Below are positions 34,078 through 43,675 of a stretch of 64,000 nucleotides of DNA, in pieces. A program made the translations under genes and the position numbers. Position 1 is the first letter of the stretch. Each line of letters opens with the position of its first letter. The stretch is from Lactarius indigo. Taxonomy: Eukaryota > Basidiomycota > Agaricomycetes > Russulales > Russulaceae. A model generated the notes under the pieces. That model searched no databases, had not been told where the DNA came from, and was given only the letters and a program-made list of their open reading frames with translations. Location of the stretch: assembly GCA_025766275.1 (NCBI GenBank), contig JAFKAC010000117.1, forward strand, positions 1 to 64,000. Reading direction: 5' to 3'.

Positions 34078-37000
34078 TCACCGAAAGTCACGGGCCGGCC
34101 AATCGCGCTGTTCGTCGGCAATGCGCTCCAGTGCGGTGGCGCGCTCCAGGCGGTAAATCGCGTCGCGTCGATCGTCCTGTGCGCACTCGATCATTGCGCG
34201 GAGTTGACTCACCCTCGCGCGAAGTCGATCCAGCTCATAGCTGGCCGCGCGGAAGCGTGTGACCTCCGCGGTGAGCGACTCATCGTTAATACGATTGAGC
34301 GCGCGGTCGGTAATCTTGTCGGCCTCGAAGACAACGAGGTCCTCGTGCGGGTACGTGGGGCGGAGTGCGGCGGAGACGTGGGGTTCGGCGTAGAAGGGCT
34401 TACCGTAGACATGTGGTGAGCCCGGTATGACCCCTAATATGAGGGGGTCCGCCCCTCCGATGATCTGGACGTGCGATGCGTCCCGTTCTACTCCGTCGGG
34501 TCCGGTGATGGGGTATCGAATGTAATGGGGTCGTCGGTTCGCCCGGAACCCTTCAGGCGCAATGACATGCGCGGGGTCCTCGGCGGCGGTGAACGGACGG
34601 TGATCGGCGGCGCCAGGCACGCGCACACGTCCTCGATACATGGGGGACCCGTCGGAGTAGACGAGCCAGGGCGTGATGAGGGGATTATCAGGGTCGCGTT
34701 TCGTTCGAAGGAAGGTGTGTCTCGCCGGGTAATAATCTTCGTCGTCATGGCCAGCCTCAGCTGCCGCCATCGCTGCCGTCGCTCGCGCATCTCCCTCAGT
34801 CGGGCCGCTGCTGAGTCCAGCTGCTCCTTCTGCCATGCTGCCGCTACCCTCTTCCAACCCTCCAACTCGTACTCCATCAGCGCTTGAACGCTGGTCGTTG
34901 CTCGGGAAAACTCCGCGAACGCCGATGAGGTCGTCGCTTGGGGGGATAGCGGCGATGGGTTCGCGCTCGCCGCGATCGTTTCGGAAGACGTGGACGACGG
35001 CTCGGTCGTCGTCGGGGGTGGTTGTTGGGTCTGGAAATCTGGTGATGACGTTGGCCCATTCTTGTGCGGTGATGGGCCCCTCTGCTGGTGCAAGAGGTGT
35101 CCATGGTGTGAGCTGAGTGTTCGGTATTTCGGTGTCGTCGTCCTCAGCCAAGAGGGCACGGGCGTCTTCTGCGAGGGAGTCGAGGAGTTGCGCTTGTGTG
35201 ACATGTCGTAGTGGGGAAGTAGGCATAAGAGTGGTGATGGAGCGAAGGAAGAGGGGATGACTGTCCTCTGTTCGAACGACCCCTACTTTATCTCTTTTGC
35301 CGTGAGTCTGCGCTTCCTGATACAGACGGAGCGCTTCCGGCGCAAAGACGTCGTCCTTGTTGACCCACTGATTCTCCGAGTCTGGGTACCCCTTCCATTT
35401 GATCAGATATTGAAGGCGTCTTCCCCTGCCGAAGTGCCGAGTGTCCAGAATGGCCTCGACCTCGTACTCTTCTTCCCCATCTATTAGTTCTGGTGGGGGT
35501 CGTGTGAAGTTTTCCCCGTGCAGGGAAGTTTGCTTGTACGGTGTGAGAAGATCGATGTGAAACACTGGGTGGATGCTCCACTGCGTGGGAAGTTCCAATC
35601 GATAGTTGTAAGGGGACATCACCTGTACCACCCGAAAGGGTCCGTGGCGTCGCGCCGCTAATTTCGCCGTGGGCTGATTGGTTCGAAGATGCTTGCCCTC
35701 GAGCCACACGAGGTCGTTGATGCGAAACTTGGGCGTATCTTTGTTGCGCACCCACGACTCTTGCGCCTTCTTTATAAGGCGTAGGGCGTTGTCCCTAGCT
35801 TCTTTTAGTTGTGTCAGTCGCGCTGTTGCAAGGGGAATGGGGGATGGCTTATCCGTCCAATCCGCTTGTGGATTATATCCCATCAGAAGCTGGAACGGCG
35901 ACTCTTTGGTATGCTCATGTGGCCAATTGTTATGCGCAAATTCAGCGATTGGGAGATAGGACTCCCAGTTATCTTGCCGCTCATTTACCCAGAATCGAAG
36001 GTACTGTTCCAGCCACTGATTGGTTCGCTCGGACTGTCCGTCAGTACGCGGATGGTATGCCGTTGATATGTTCTGTTGGATCCCCAAAATACGGCATACT
36101 TCTCTGGTGAATTTGGACGTGAAGCGGGGGTCGCGGTCACTTATTATCTTGCGCGGCAGCCCGAAGCGTTTGAATACTTGGGCGATGTACAGAGCCGCCG
36201 TTTCTTCTGCGGTGATCTCTTCTCGGCATGGGATAAAGATGGAGGCTTTACTGCAGTCGTGATCTGTGACAGTTAGTATGCTGTCGTACCCCTTGGAAAT
36301 GGGAAGTTTGGTGATGAAGTCTACCGCTACCGTGTGGAACGGCATGGCCTCTAGTATTGGCGTAATGGGGTGCAGTGCGGCTCGTATGGGCCTCGTGTTG
36401 ACTTTATTTCTTTGGCATTCTGCGCAGCCTTGCACGTATTCATACACGTCCTTCTTTAGTCGCGGCCACCAGTAGTGTCTCTCCAGGATGCGTTGTGTTT
36501 TCGCAATTCCCGGGTGGCCATGTATCGGTAAGTCGTGGTGGTCGTGTATCAGTACGCGTTGAGCCGACGCCGGTCCTGTGATTACGAACCTGCCGTCTTT
36601 GTACCATTCTCCTTGTATCTTCTTGAGGTGATGCGGGTCAACCCATAATTTGATCACTTCCTCGTCTTGCTGGTGACGTGGTTGCAGTAAGTTTGGGTTT
36701 GCGATGAAGGTGCGCGCAACGTTGAGGGTTCGTACGAAGACTTCGGGAGGCAAGACTACCACTTCGCTGTTGTCTTCGACTCCTTGGTTGTAATCCGGTC
36801 GTCTCGACAATGCGTCTGCTCGTCCGTTGTTCTTTCCCTTAATGTGGTGAATTTCGAAGTCGTATTCAGAGAGTTCGAGTACTTCCCTGGCGATGCGTCT
36901 ACTGATCTTTTGCGGGGATTTCCAGTATTGTAGGTTTAGGTGGTCCGAATAGATTTTGATTTTGTGGGGGGCACCTGCGAGGAGTGGTCGCCAGTTTCGT

Positions 37001-38817
37001 AGGGCCTTGACTATCGCGAGTAGCTCTAGGTCATAGATGTCGTAGTTTCTTTCGGTTTCAGAAAGGGTCGCCGAATAGTAACCTATGGGGTGTCGCTTGC
37101 CGTCAGATTTCTTTTGCAGCAGTACTGCTCCCACCGCATAACCCGAAGCGTCTACTTCTAATTCGAACGGATCTTGAAGGACGGGGTGTGCTAGCACCGG
37201 TTCCTCCGTCACGAGGTGTTTTAGGGTGTTGAATGCCCTTTCTTCGTCTTCTGTCCATCGCCATTCTTCGTTCTTCCGTGTTAGTTTAGTGAGCGGCTTG
37301 GCGTGAGTTGCAAAACCGCGGATAAAAAGTCTGTAAAAGTTACAGAAGCCAAGGAAGGAACGGACGTCTTTAACTTTTGTAGGCGTTGGCCAGTCCTTGA
37401 TGCCTTGAACTTTTACAGGGTCCATTCGGGTCACCCCCCTTTCAAGGATTACCCCCAGGTAATCCATCCGCGGTTGGTGGAACAGGCACTTCTCGAGTTT
37501 GAAGTAGAGATCATGTTCCTCCGCCACGCGCAAGACATCGCGAACGGCGGCGACATGGGCCGCTAGATCGTGGTCCACGTGAGTGGCGATACCAATATCG
37601 TCCATGTAGACGCGTATGGTGGTGCCCAGTCGTTCGTGCTTTGCTATGGTGTCGCGATAAATTTGGTTCATCATGGCTTGGAAAGTGGCGGGGGAGTTGG
37701 TGAGACCAAAGAACATGACCGTGGGTTCAAAGAGGCCGAATTTTGTTTTGAACGCGGCCTTCTCTTGGTCGCCGTCGCGAATCCGTATGTTATTGTACCC
37801 CCACCGGATGTCGAGTTTCGTGTAGATGTGGGCGTTGCTGAGGTCGAGGATGAGATCTTGTATTAGCGGCAGTGGGTACTGATTTCGAATCGTGTGGGAG
37901 TTGATGACCCGGTAGTCCTGCACAGGGCGTAGTTTTCCGTCCTTCTTTTTAATGAAGAAGAAGGAGGACGCGTACGGAGAGATCGAAGGGCGTAAGTAAC
38001 CCTGCCGTAGTTTCTCCTCCAGAAACTCTTTAAGTTCGCCTTCTTCCTTCTGAGTCATGGGGTAGATTTTGCAATCAATGGCGGCCGGCGCGGAGGGTTT
38101 AAAGTCAATCGCGTGATCCCACGGCCTTGCCGGGGGGAAGCGGTGCGAGGCTTGCTCGTTAAAAAGTTTGCTGAATGCTGCGTATTCTTGAGGGAGCTCG
38201 GCTGCCGTTTGCTGTTGTTTCGCTTGTATGGCCAACTCCGTCGAGGTGGTGGCTCTTGCGAATGTTTCTTCTTCCAGTTCCCGTATGATGTCCTCTTTCT
38301 CTGTCGTAATGAGGGCTCGAACGGCGGTTGTTGATAGCAGCGCTTCAGTAGTTGCCAATATTACTGGCTGCATATCGGGATGTATGGTGGCGGTAGCCCA
38401 GCTAATGGTTGGTTCGAATGCGCTTAGCCATGGGTATCCTAGCACCATATCTTCGCTTCCAAGGTCGGTGATCAGGAAGGTCATTTGTTTTATCTGTCCC
38501 CGTGTTTTCACTTCTAGGTTAACATAATGAGTGATTAACCCAGCTTTGTTTTCCGTATTGTCTATATTCCATATTTTGCGAGGCGTGTCCAGTGGTTGTG
38601 TTTGGATGCCGGCTCGCTTTGCCAGACTTGGTCGGATAAAGTTGTCGGTTGCGCCGGAATCGATCAGCGCATGGGTTTCAGTCGTTTGGTAATTCGTACG
38701 GACGGTTACTGGAATTCGCATAGATCGGTAGCGTGTTGTCACAATTACAGAATTACATTGAAGAGCCCTCACCCAGACTGACGGGTTCAGGCGTCCCGAA
38801 AACCCTCTTTCCCCCAC
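34078..38817 (-). CDS. A2 Pol polyprotein, 1579 aa: PR-RT-RNase H-IN-chromodomain-extension
   Basis: Replication and integration enzymes of the element. Protease: DSG at 53-55. RT: residues about 245-460, YMDD 404-407. RNase H: acidic residues D556, E598, D624. Integrase: zinc ligands H761, H766, C798, C801; DDE triad D833, D894, E930 (35 residues between the last two). Chromodomain: about 1113-1165 (LQYLIKWKGYPDSENQW), expected to bind methylated histone tails and steer insertion to heterochromatin. From about 1170 to 1579 is an extension not usual in chromoviruses: an acidic/Pro linker, a conserved block at about 1358-1480 (DYYPARHTFL, APEGFRANRRPHYI, SPHVYGKPFYAEPH) and a predicted coiled coil at about 1515-1570. 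No membrane segment or signal peptide is seen, so an Env role is unlikely. Confidence 0.96.
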   Translation of the reverse strand: MGERGFSGRLNPSVWVRALQCNSVIVTTRYRSMRIPVTVRTNYQTTETHALIDSGATDNFIRPSLAKRAGIQTQPLDTPRKIWNIDNTENKAGLITHYVNLEVKTRGQIKQMTFLITDLGSEDMVLGYPWLSAFEPTISWATATIHPDMQPVILATTEALLSTTAVRALITTEKEDIIRELEEETFARATTSTELAIQAKQQQTAAELPQEYAAFSKLFNEQASHRFPPARPWDHAIDFKPSAPAAIDCKIYPMTQKEEGELKEFLEEKLRQGYLRPSISPYASSFFFIKKKDGKLRPVQDYRVINSHTIRNQYPLPLIQDLILDLSNAHIYTKLDIRWGYNNIRIRDGDQEKAAFKTKFGLFEPTVMFFGLTNSPATFQAMMNQIYRDTIAKHERLGTTIRVYMDDIGIATHVDHDLAAHVAAVRDVLRVAEEHDLYFKLEKCLFHQPRMDYLGVILERGVTRMDPVKVQGIKDWPTPTKVKDVRSFLGFCNFYRLFIRGFATHAKPLTKLTRKNEEWRWTEDEERAFNTLKHLVTEEPVLAHPVLQDPFELEVDASGYAVGAVLLQKKSDGKRHPIGYYSATLSETERNYDIYDLELLAIVKALRNWRPLLAGAPHKIKIYSDHLNLQYWKSPQKISRRIAREVLELSEYDFEIHHIKGKNNGRADALSRRPDYNQGVEDNSEVVVLPPEVFVRTLNVARTFIANPNLLQPRHQQDEEVIKLWVDPHHLKKIQGEWYKDGRFVITGPASAQRVLIHDHHDLPIHGHPGIAKTQRILERHYWWPRLKKDVYEYVQGCAECQRNKVNTRPIRAALHPITPILEAMPFHTVAVDFITKLPISKGYDSILTVTDHDCSKASIFIPCREEITAEETAALYIAQVFKRFGLPRKIISDRDPRFTSKFTREVCRILGIQQNISTAYHPRTDGQSERTNQWLEQYLRFWVNERQDNWESYLPIAEFAHNNWPHEHTKESPFQLLMGYNPQADWTDKPSPIPLATARLTQLKEARDNALRLIKKAQESWVRNKDTPKFRINDLVWLEGKHLRTNQPTAKLAARRHGPFRVVQVMSPYNYRLELPTQWSIHPVFHIDLLTPYKQTSLHGENFTRPPPELIDGEEEYEVEAILDTRHFGRGRRLQYLIKWKGYPDSENQWVNKDDVFAPEALRLYQEAQTHGKRDKVGVVRTEDSHPLFLRSITTLMPTSPLRHVTQAQLLDSLAEDARALLAEDDDTEIPNTQLTPWTPLAPAEGPITAQEWANVITRFPDPTTTPDDDRAVVHVFRNDRGEREPIAAIPPSDDLIGVRGVFPSNDQRSSADGVRVGGLEEGSGSMAEGAAGLSSGPTEGDARATAAMAAAEAGHDDEDYYPARHTFLRTKRDPDNPLITPWLVYSDGSPMYRGRVRVPGAADHRPFTAAEDPAHVIAPEGFRANRRPHYIRYPITGPDGVERDASHVQIIGGADPLILGVIPGSPHVYGKPFYAEPHVSAALRPTYPHEDLVVFEADKITDRALNRINDESLTAEVTRFRAASYELDRLRARVSQLRAMIECAQDDRRDAIYRLERATALERIADEQRDWPARDFR

Positions 38818-40838
38818 AGATCTTGAAGTATCAGATCTTTTACTTCATCCGTACTGTTAGCCACCTGCGTGAGCCACTCTTTGGCCTGTTCTCCTGCCGT
38901 CTTTGTGCTTGCAGCGTTGATTTGGGGTGCGGGTGTCACGCTCGGCGCTGGTGACATATACCCGGGTAACGACGGCGCGTATTGTGATGGCGCGTACTGC
39001 GAGACAGGTCCCTGAGGATATCCCATAGTCTCGATCATGCGACTGCTGGATGGGGGGTTCGGCCATTGTTGCTGCGTGCGCGGATGTGGACAATTTCGTG
39101 AGAGGTGACCCGGGGCGTGACAGTTATAACAAAGGACATTCCTTAAGTCCCTTCTAGATCCTCCCCGTCCTCGTCCTCGAGCTCCCGGTCCTCCTCGTGG
39201 TGGGAATGGTGGCATAGGCCAGTCGCGGTGCGGTAGTTTGTTGAAATCGATGTCTTCGGACCCTGCGAGTCTCACCTTGGCGCGATCTGCCGAGGTGTCC
39301 ATCGCCCAGGGGTTAGTTTGTGGTAGGTTCTGTGGGAGCGTCCACCCCGCATTGCCGCCTTGCTTTTTTGGTTGTGTGGTATTCTTGTATTCGTTGAGTC
39401 GCGCTTTGAGGTGTATGTAGTTCTTTTGCCGTTTGAGGACGGCCCTCTTCCAGTCGTCGAACGTGATGGGGTCGTCGAACTGGAACGCGTTTTTGAACAG
39501 TTCCTTGGGCAGGCCCGACGTGAAGAGGTCGATAGTTTGGGGTTCGTTGAGGCGGTAGTGAGCCTTCCGTGCGAGCTGTTCAAAATCATTGACGTACTTG
39601 TCAATGTCCTCCCCCACCATCTTGAAGCCTTTTCGTAGTATGGCTTGAGCTTGTTCTCGTTCTAGCGTATTTTCGAACCGTTGGCTGAATCCATCGGCTA
39701 CGGCGTCCCATAGGTCGCGAGTATAGGGATCGATCCCTCGTTGTATTTGTCTGTTGAGCCAGTTCAAGAATGACAAGACCCATTCACTGACGGCTCCGCC
39801 TTTGATGTAGGAAAGAAACAGAAGACATCTTCTGTAGTCGTTACGCATGATAGGGGCGTCTAGGTTCATGCCCCAATAGACGTGCCACTGTGTTAAAAAC
39901 TGATCCACTTTAAGTCTGTCTCCGTCAAAGATAGAAGGTGGCTCGCCGGTTAATTTCTCATTGTGGTGTCCTCCTCCTCCGGCGTTTCCGCCACCTCCTC
40001 CTCCTCCGCCACCTCCTGGAGGCCCCGCGGGTGGCATTCTTGGTGGTTCGGTTCTCCGTAGGTCAAACGGGATGCCTCCTCCCGGTGGCGGTGGAGGGTC
40101 CTCGCCTGGCCCTCCCGTTCCTGGTGGGAGGTCTAGTGTGGGCCGTCGTCCGGATGGGGGGTCCCCTCGATCTGATCCTATTGCTCGAAAGATGGCTGCA
40201 TCATCCGCGGTCATTCGTACGCCGGTGTCGGGATTAATAGGCATGAGGATTTCTCGCGCCTCTGCTTGTATCGCGCGTGCTTCTTCGATAGCAACTTCTT
40301 CCATTGCTCGCGTTATGGTTGCCATAATGGCTGGTGATCGAATGTGAATTGGCTCTGGTTCTGTAATGTGTGCGGACTCAGCTCGTTCGATGAGGAGATC
40401 TTGTATTGCTCCTCCGCTAGTTTCTGTTTGGTCGGGCTCTCGTCCCTGGCTTTCGTCCTGGCTTTGTTCTTCCTCTTCTGATACTACCTCTCCTGTAGAG
40501 TGTTCTCGTACTTGTCCGTCAATGGGGCCCCAGTCTGCTCGGCTGTTGAGTTCCCGAGCGTCGATGTCGCACCGGTATCTAGGCCCTGCTGGTCGTATCA
40601 CGTCCCAGTGGGATTCTACGGGGTTCCACGTAACCTCTGTCCAGCACAAGTGGTCGAAGTTGAACTCAACTGGTCGGAACCTGCTAGGTCCGTTGAATTC
40701 CACAAAATATCCGGTTTCTTCTTGCCTTTCCCTCCAACTGGCAGCTTGTAAAAAGCGCGTGGGGACGTTGCGTTCTCCTCTTCTTGGGAGCGAATAGGGA
40801 CGAAAGCTCGTCCACTGGTCTCTTGTTGTTACCGCCAC
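38787..40838 (-). CDS. A2 Gag, 683 codons, GTG-initiated frame
   Basis: Capsid/nucleocapsid precursor. The frame opens just after the PBS; an in-frame TAA overlaps the LTR/PBS junction, so it cannot start further upstream. The first Met is residue 172 (PAIMATITRAM, 40325), yet the preceding residues (RNVPTRFLQAASWRERQEE, VEFNGPSRFRPVEFNFDH) match the diverged B1 copy. A GTG with G at +4 opens the frame in A1, A2 and B1. A Gly/Pro-rich linker follows (about 230-300), then the capsid region (FLTQWHVYWGMN, GINCW-free) and a CCHC knuckle CYNCHAPGHLSRNC near residue 580. It ends KEGFRDA. Confidence 0.9.
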   Translation of the reverse strand: MAVTTRDQWTSFRPYSLPRRGERNVPTRFLQAASWRERQEETGYFVEFNGPSRFRPVEFNFDHLCWTEVTWNPVESHWDVIRPAGPRYRCDIDARELNSRADWGPIDGQVREHSTGEVVSEEEEQSQDESQGREPDQTETSGGAIQDLLIERAESAHITEPEPIHIRSPAIMATITRAMEEVAIEEARAIQAEAREILMPINPDTGVRMTADDAAIFRAIGSDRGDPPSGRRPTLDLPPGTGGPGEDPPPPPGGGIPFDLRRTEPPRMPPAGPPGGGGGGGGGGNAGGGGHHNEKLTGEPPSIFDGDRLKVDQFLTQWHVYWGMNLDAPIMRNDYRRCLLFLSYIKGGAVSEWVLSFLNWLNRQIQRGIDPYTRDLWDAVADGFSQRFENTLEREQAQAILRKGFKMVGEDIDKYVNDFEQLARKAHYRLNEPQTIDLFTSGLPKELFKNAFQFDDPITFDDWKRAVLKRQKNYIHLKARLNEYKNTTQPKKQGGNAGWTLPQNLPQTNPWAMDTSADRAKVRLAGSEDIDFNKLPHRDWPMPPFPPRGGPGARGRGRGGSRRDLRNVLCYNCHAPGHLSRNCPHPRTQQQWPNPPSSSRMIETMGYPQGPVSQYAPSQYAPSLPGYMSPAPSVTPAPQINAASTKTAGEQAKEWLTQVANSTDEVKDLILQDLWGKEGFRDA
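38808..38814 (-). promoter_or_regulatory. A2 gag-pol frameshift position (G GGG AAA)
   Basis: Gag codons CTG TGG GGG AAA GAG; pol in the -1 frame. One base differs from the GGGAAAA of A1 and A3, leaving a weaker fit in the A site. Placement is inferred from the overlap. Confidence 0.45.
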
Positions 40839-40844
40839 AGTGGG

Positions 40845-40855
40845 ATCTTGGTCTT
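40845..40855 (-). promoter_or_regulatory. A2 primer-binding site, self-complementary
   Basis: AAGACCAAGAT (minus strand) two bases after the 5' LTR; perfect complement of the predicted first 11 nt of the mRNA at 41051-41061. Confidence 0.82.
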
Positions 40856-40857
40856 AA

Positions 40858-41343
40858 TGTAACGCCGCCACGACGTTAGCTCGACTTGAGCCTGGTGGAA
40901 GGAGGTAACAACTCAGCGAAGAACTTGAAGACACGAAGGTCCAAGTGAAGACAACGGTGAACACTTCGAAGGTGCACCCTTAATACCCGGAAGGGAATCG
41001 GAGACGAAGAGAGCGAGAGAGAGAGAGAAGAAGACAAGTGACGATTCAAGAAGACCAAGATGGCGTATCTTGGTCTTCACGAGACACTATAAATACAAGT
41101 CGAGCAGGCTTAGAAGCGCTGCTATGAGTCACAGTAGTAAAGCGTCCAACGTATCGCAGAAACATCTCAAAACTAATACTACTAGTACTTGTACTAGTAT
41201 CGAGTCACTCAGGTACCGCTCAGTCAGCTATCGTACGCAATCGCCTATCGCACTCCCGTATCACCGTAAGTAAGTCCGCGACTAATATACCTTACCGCCG
41301 TAATCGCAACCGGTACAGTAAGGGTCCGACTCGAAACGTAACA
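40858..41343 (-). repeat. 5' LTR of A2 (486 bp)
   Basis: Identical by eye to 33561-34046. R-U5 is free of ATG. Includes a (GA)n run near 41010-41026. Confidence 0.96.
41051..41095 (-). promoter_or_regulatory. A2 LTR promoter: TATA-like box and predicted mRNA start
   Basis: TATTTATA starts at 41095 (minus), ATCTTGGTCTT starts at 41061, spacing 34 nt. An identical copy of the PBS 11-mer lies five bases upstream of the predicted start, forming a perfect palindrome. Confidence 0.7.
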
Positions 41344-41348
41344 CTCAA

Positions 41349-43461
41349 CCTACTCAACATCAAAGCAAGAAACGATGCCATAGAAATAATGTGGTTGAAA
41401 GTGTACCTAAACCTGTTGCCATCCAGACTGCTGTGGGCGATCGTCACAGATATCCTAATAAATGCAGCAGCCCCCCCTGGCACATCCACAGTTGCAAGAA
41501 CAAACACCTTCCTACAAACATGGGAACCCCCTGCCCAAGGCCCCCAGGCAACAACCCTAGGCAACGACATAATAAGAATGCTCAAAATGGCAAAGAAATA
41601 TAAAACAAACCTAGCCACGCTAAGACTCTCCCCTGCCATACAGGCAAAACTCCCAGCGTGGTACCACCCAGGAGCAGCCCCCCACCCAATCATGAACATA
41701 GCATCAAAATGCCTGCTAAGATGCCACACAGTCGGAACCATAGCAGACCTCATCAAACTCACCCGAAAAATCAGACAATGAGAACGATCATCTAGACACA
41801 TACTGTCTCAGGCATGTGTCTGCGCTGACTGCGCACGAGATAGGCTGCTAGGATGCAAGAACCCCCATGCGTGTGCATCCGAGGCCATCATGAGAATAAA
41901 CAATATAACACCGAAATACAACCCATACATGCCTGAGCAACAGGATGACCTATCCCTTACACCTAACAGAAAAGAAAAGAACAGGAAAGCCCATGAAACA
42001 AAAGGAGAAATGCTTTTCGACCCCACCGTCACCTGCAAGAAAGGACTAGAAGAGTGCTTCAGAATCTTTACAGACCCAAACAAGATTACGATGACCCTGG
42101 CAAAATGCCAACTCACCAGAGGAAGTAACCTCGACCACATGAAAATTGAGGTATACACCGATGGGTCCTGCATGAAAAATGGAAAGCTCGACATGAGATG
42201 CAGGAGTGGAATATGGATCAGCAATGACCACCCCCAAAACAAAGCCATCAGAGTACCAGGTCTGAACCAATCAAACCAGACCGGGGAACTAGCAGCGGTT
42301 ATTGAAGCTGCGAAGACGCTGCCCAACTACTGCCACCTAACCTTTATAACTGACTCCAGGTATGTGATTGAAGGACTCACCAAGCACCTTGGAGATTGGG
42401 AAGACAGAGGCTGGATAGGGATAAAAAATGCAGACATGTTCAAATGAGCAGCATATCTCCTGAAAAACAGAACAGCCCCAACCGCCTTCCAATGGGTGAA
42501 AGGCCACCAAGGCAACCTAGGAAATGAGGAGAGCGATAAGTTAGCAAAGGAAGGAGCTGACAAGGACCAGGCGGATGAAATCCCACTGAACATCCCAGCA
42601 GAATTCGACCTACAGGGAGCCAAACTTGCAACACTAATGCAAGCGATTGCCTACAGGGGAATACACAAAGGACATATGGCCCCGAACCGCTCGTCCATGA
42701 ACCAAAACCTCGACACGGCAAGGGAGGCAATAAGGGTATATACGGGACACTGTGAGACTGATGAAACACTGTGGAGAAGTATAAGGAAACGAACCATAAG
42801 AATAAGAGTGCAGCAATTCCTCTTCAGAGTGATACACGCCACCCCAATGGTCGGCGACATTTGGTTCCGCATCCCAGGCTACAAACAGAGAGGAACGTGC
42901 GGCACATGCAAAACTACGGAAACAATGGAACACATCCTCCTAGCATGCAGAGAAAACCCAGTAAGAATCGCATGGGACCTAGCCAAAAAACTGTGGCCGC
43001 ACCAAGACATACCATGGCTGGAACTAAGCCTAGGTGCCATCCTAGGCTGCGGCTGTCTCTCCCTGAAGAGCATCACCCTACTGGACAAAGACAACGAGAG
43101 AAGAGGGTCCCACCTAAAAAAGAAAGCAGCATTATGCCTCCTCCAAATCATCCTATCTGAAACAGCGCACCTCATATGGGTACTAAGGTGTGAGAGAGTA
43201 ATCCAGGGAATGCACCACACACCAAGAGAAATCAAAGCGAGATGGCTGAAAGTCATGAACCGAAGACTAACCAACAACAAAATAACCACAACGAAAATAA
43301 AGAGAAGTGTCCCTTTCACCCAGCTCATGGAGGTGACCTGGGAAAAAGCCTTGAAGAAGTCCTCTAATCTGCCAGATTGGTGGATACACAATCGTGAGGT
43401 TTTAGTGGGTAGGAATGCTCACCAGTCCCAGGCCACTGATGGTGACGAAAACAGGCTTTGA
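41349..43461 (+). pseudogene. LINE ORF2, C-terminal part: RNase H and zinc finger, decayed
   Basis: Continues the RT thumb/connection (LLNIKARNDAIEIMW). TGA at 41779, where CGA is likely. Then a Cys cluster CVCADCARDRLLGC. RNase H follows: YTDGSC, TGELAAVIEA, TFITDSRYVIEG, WVKGHQGNLGNEESDKLA, keeping the acidic residues. A TGA at about 42445 replaces an expected Trp (FK*AAYLL). The C-terminal domain has CGTCKTTETMEHILLAC, a C2HC finger common after RNase H in fungal LINEs. Ends at TGA 43461. Confidence 0.88.
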
Positions 43462-43661
43462 GTCCCACACTACCCCAACACCAGGGGTGTACTTTAATCG
43501 GTATTTTTCCTCACTCCAGGCCCCGGCCCAGCTTTCATGCGATAGGCAGGGCTGATACCTACAATCTCCTGCTGCCTAACACCTAGATACGGGATTACCT
43601 ACTTTAGACAGTAGCTTTGATCCAAATTTAGAGCGCTTTCCAAAAAAAAAAAAAAAAAAAC
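43462..43661 (+). other. LINE 3' UTR and poly-A tail
   Basis: About 180 nt of 3' UTR ending GAGCGCTTTCC, then 19 A (43642-43660), then the 14-bp TSD. Confidence 0.85.
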
Positions 43662-43675
43662 AACCAGCACTGAGT

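Larger units (their letters stand above)
33561..41343 (-). mobile_element. Ty3/gypsy chromovirus A2, complete and apparently intact, TSD CTCAA
   Basis: 7783 bp, two 486-bp LTRs that look identical base for base, exact CTCAA at 33556-33560 and 41344-41348. Gag and pol frames are both open. The youngest complete insertion here and possibly still mobile. Confidence 0.97.
11149..43661 (+). mobile_element. Non-LTR retrotransposon (LINE; APE-RT-RNase H, Tad1-like), split by five insertions
   Basis: Ends are defined by a 14-bp direct repeat AACCAGCACTGAGT (11135-11148 and 43662-43675) and a 3' poly-A run (43642-43660), the hallmarks of target-primed reverse transcription. Insertions: solo LTR 12416-13031, B1 13258-21034, SINE 22126-22359, A1 25526-33375, A2 33561-41343. 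What remains is about 8.4 kb: leader, ORF1 (gag-like, zinc knuckle) and ORF2 (apurinic endonuclease, RT, RNase H, C-terminal zinc finger). Clade is inferred from domain order in a fungus. ORF2 has stops and frameshifts, so the copy is dead. Confidence 0.9.

Noticed and set aside
34078..35310. Env-like gene at the 3' end of A elements
   Set aside because: Fused in frame to Pol, no signal peptide, no membrane segment; acidic and coiled-coil instead.
34471..36475. Long + strand open frames opposite A2 pol (and the same pattern opposite A1, A3 and A4)
   Set aside because: They follow the GC-rich codon pattern of pol on the minus strand, recur in each copy, and have no domain of their own.
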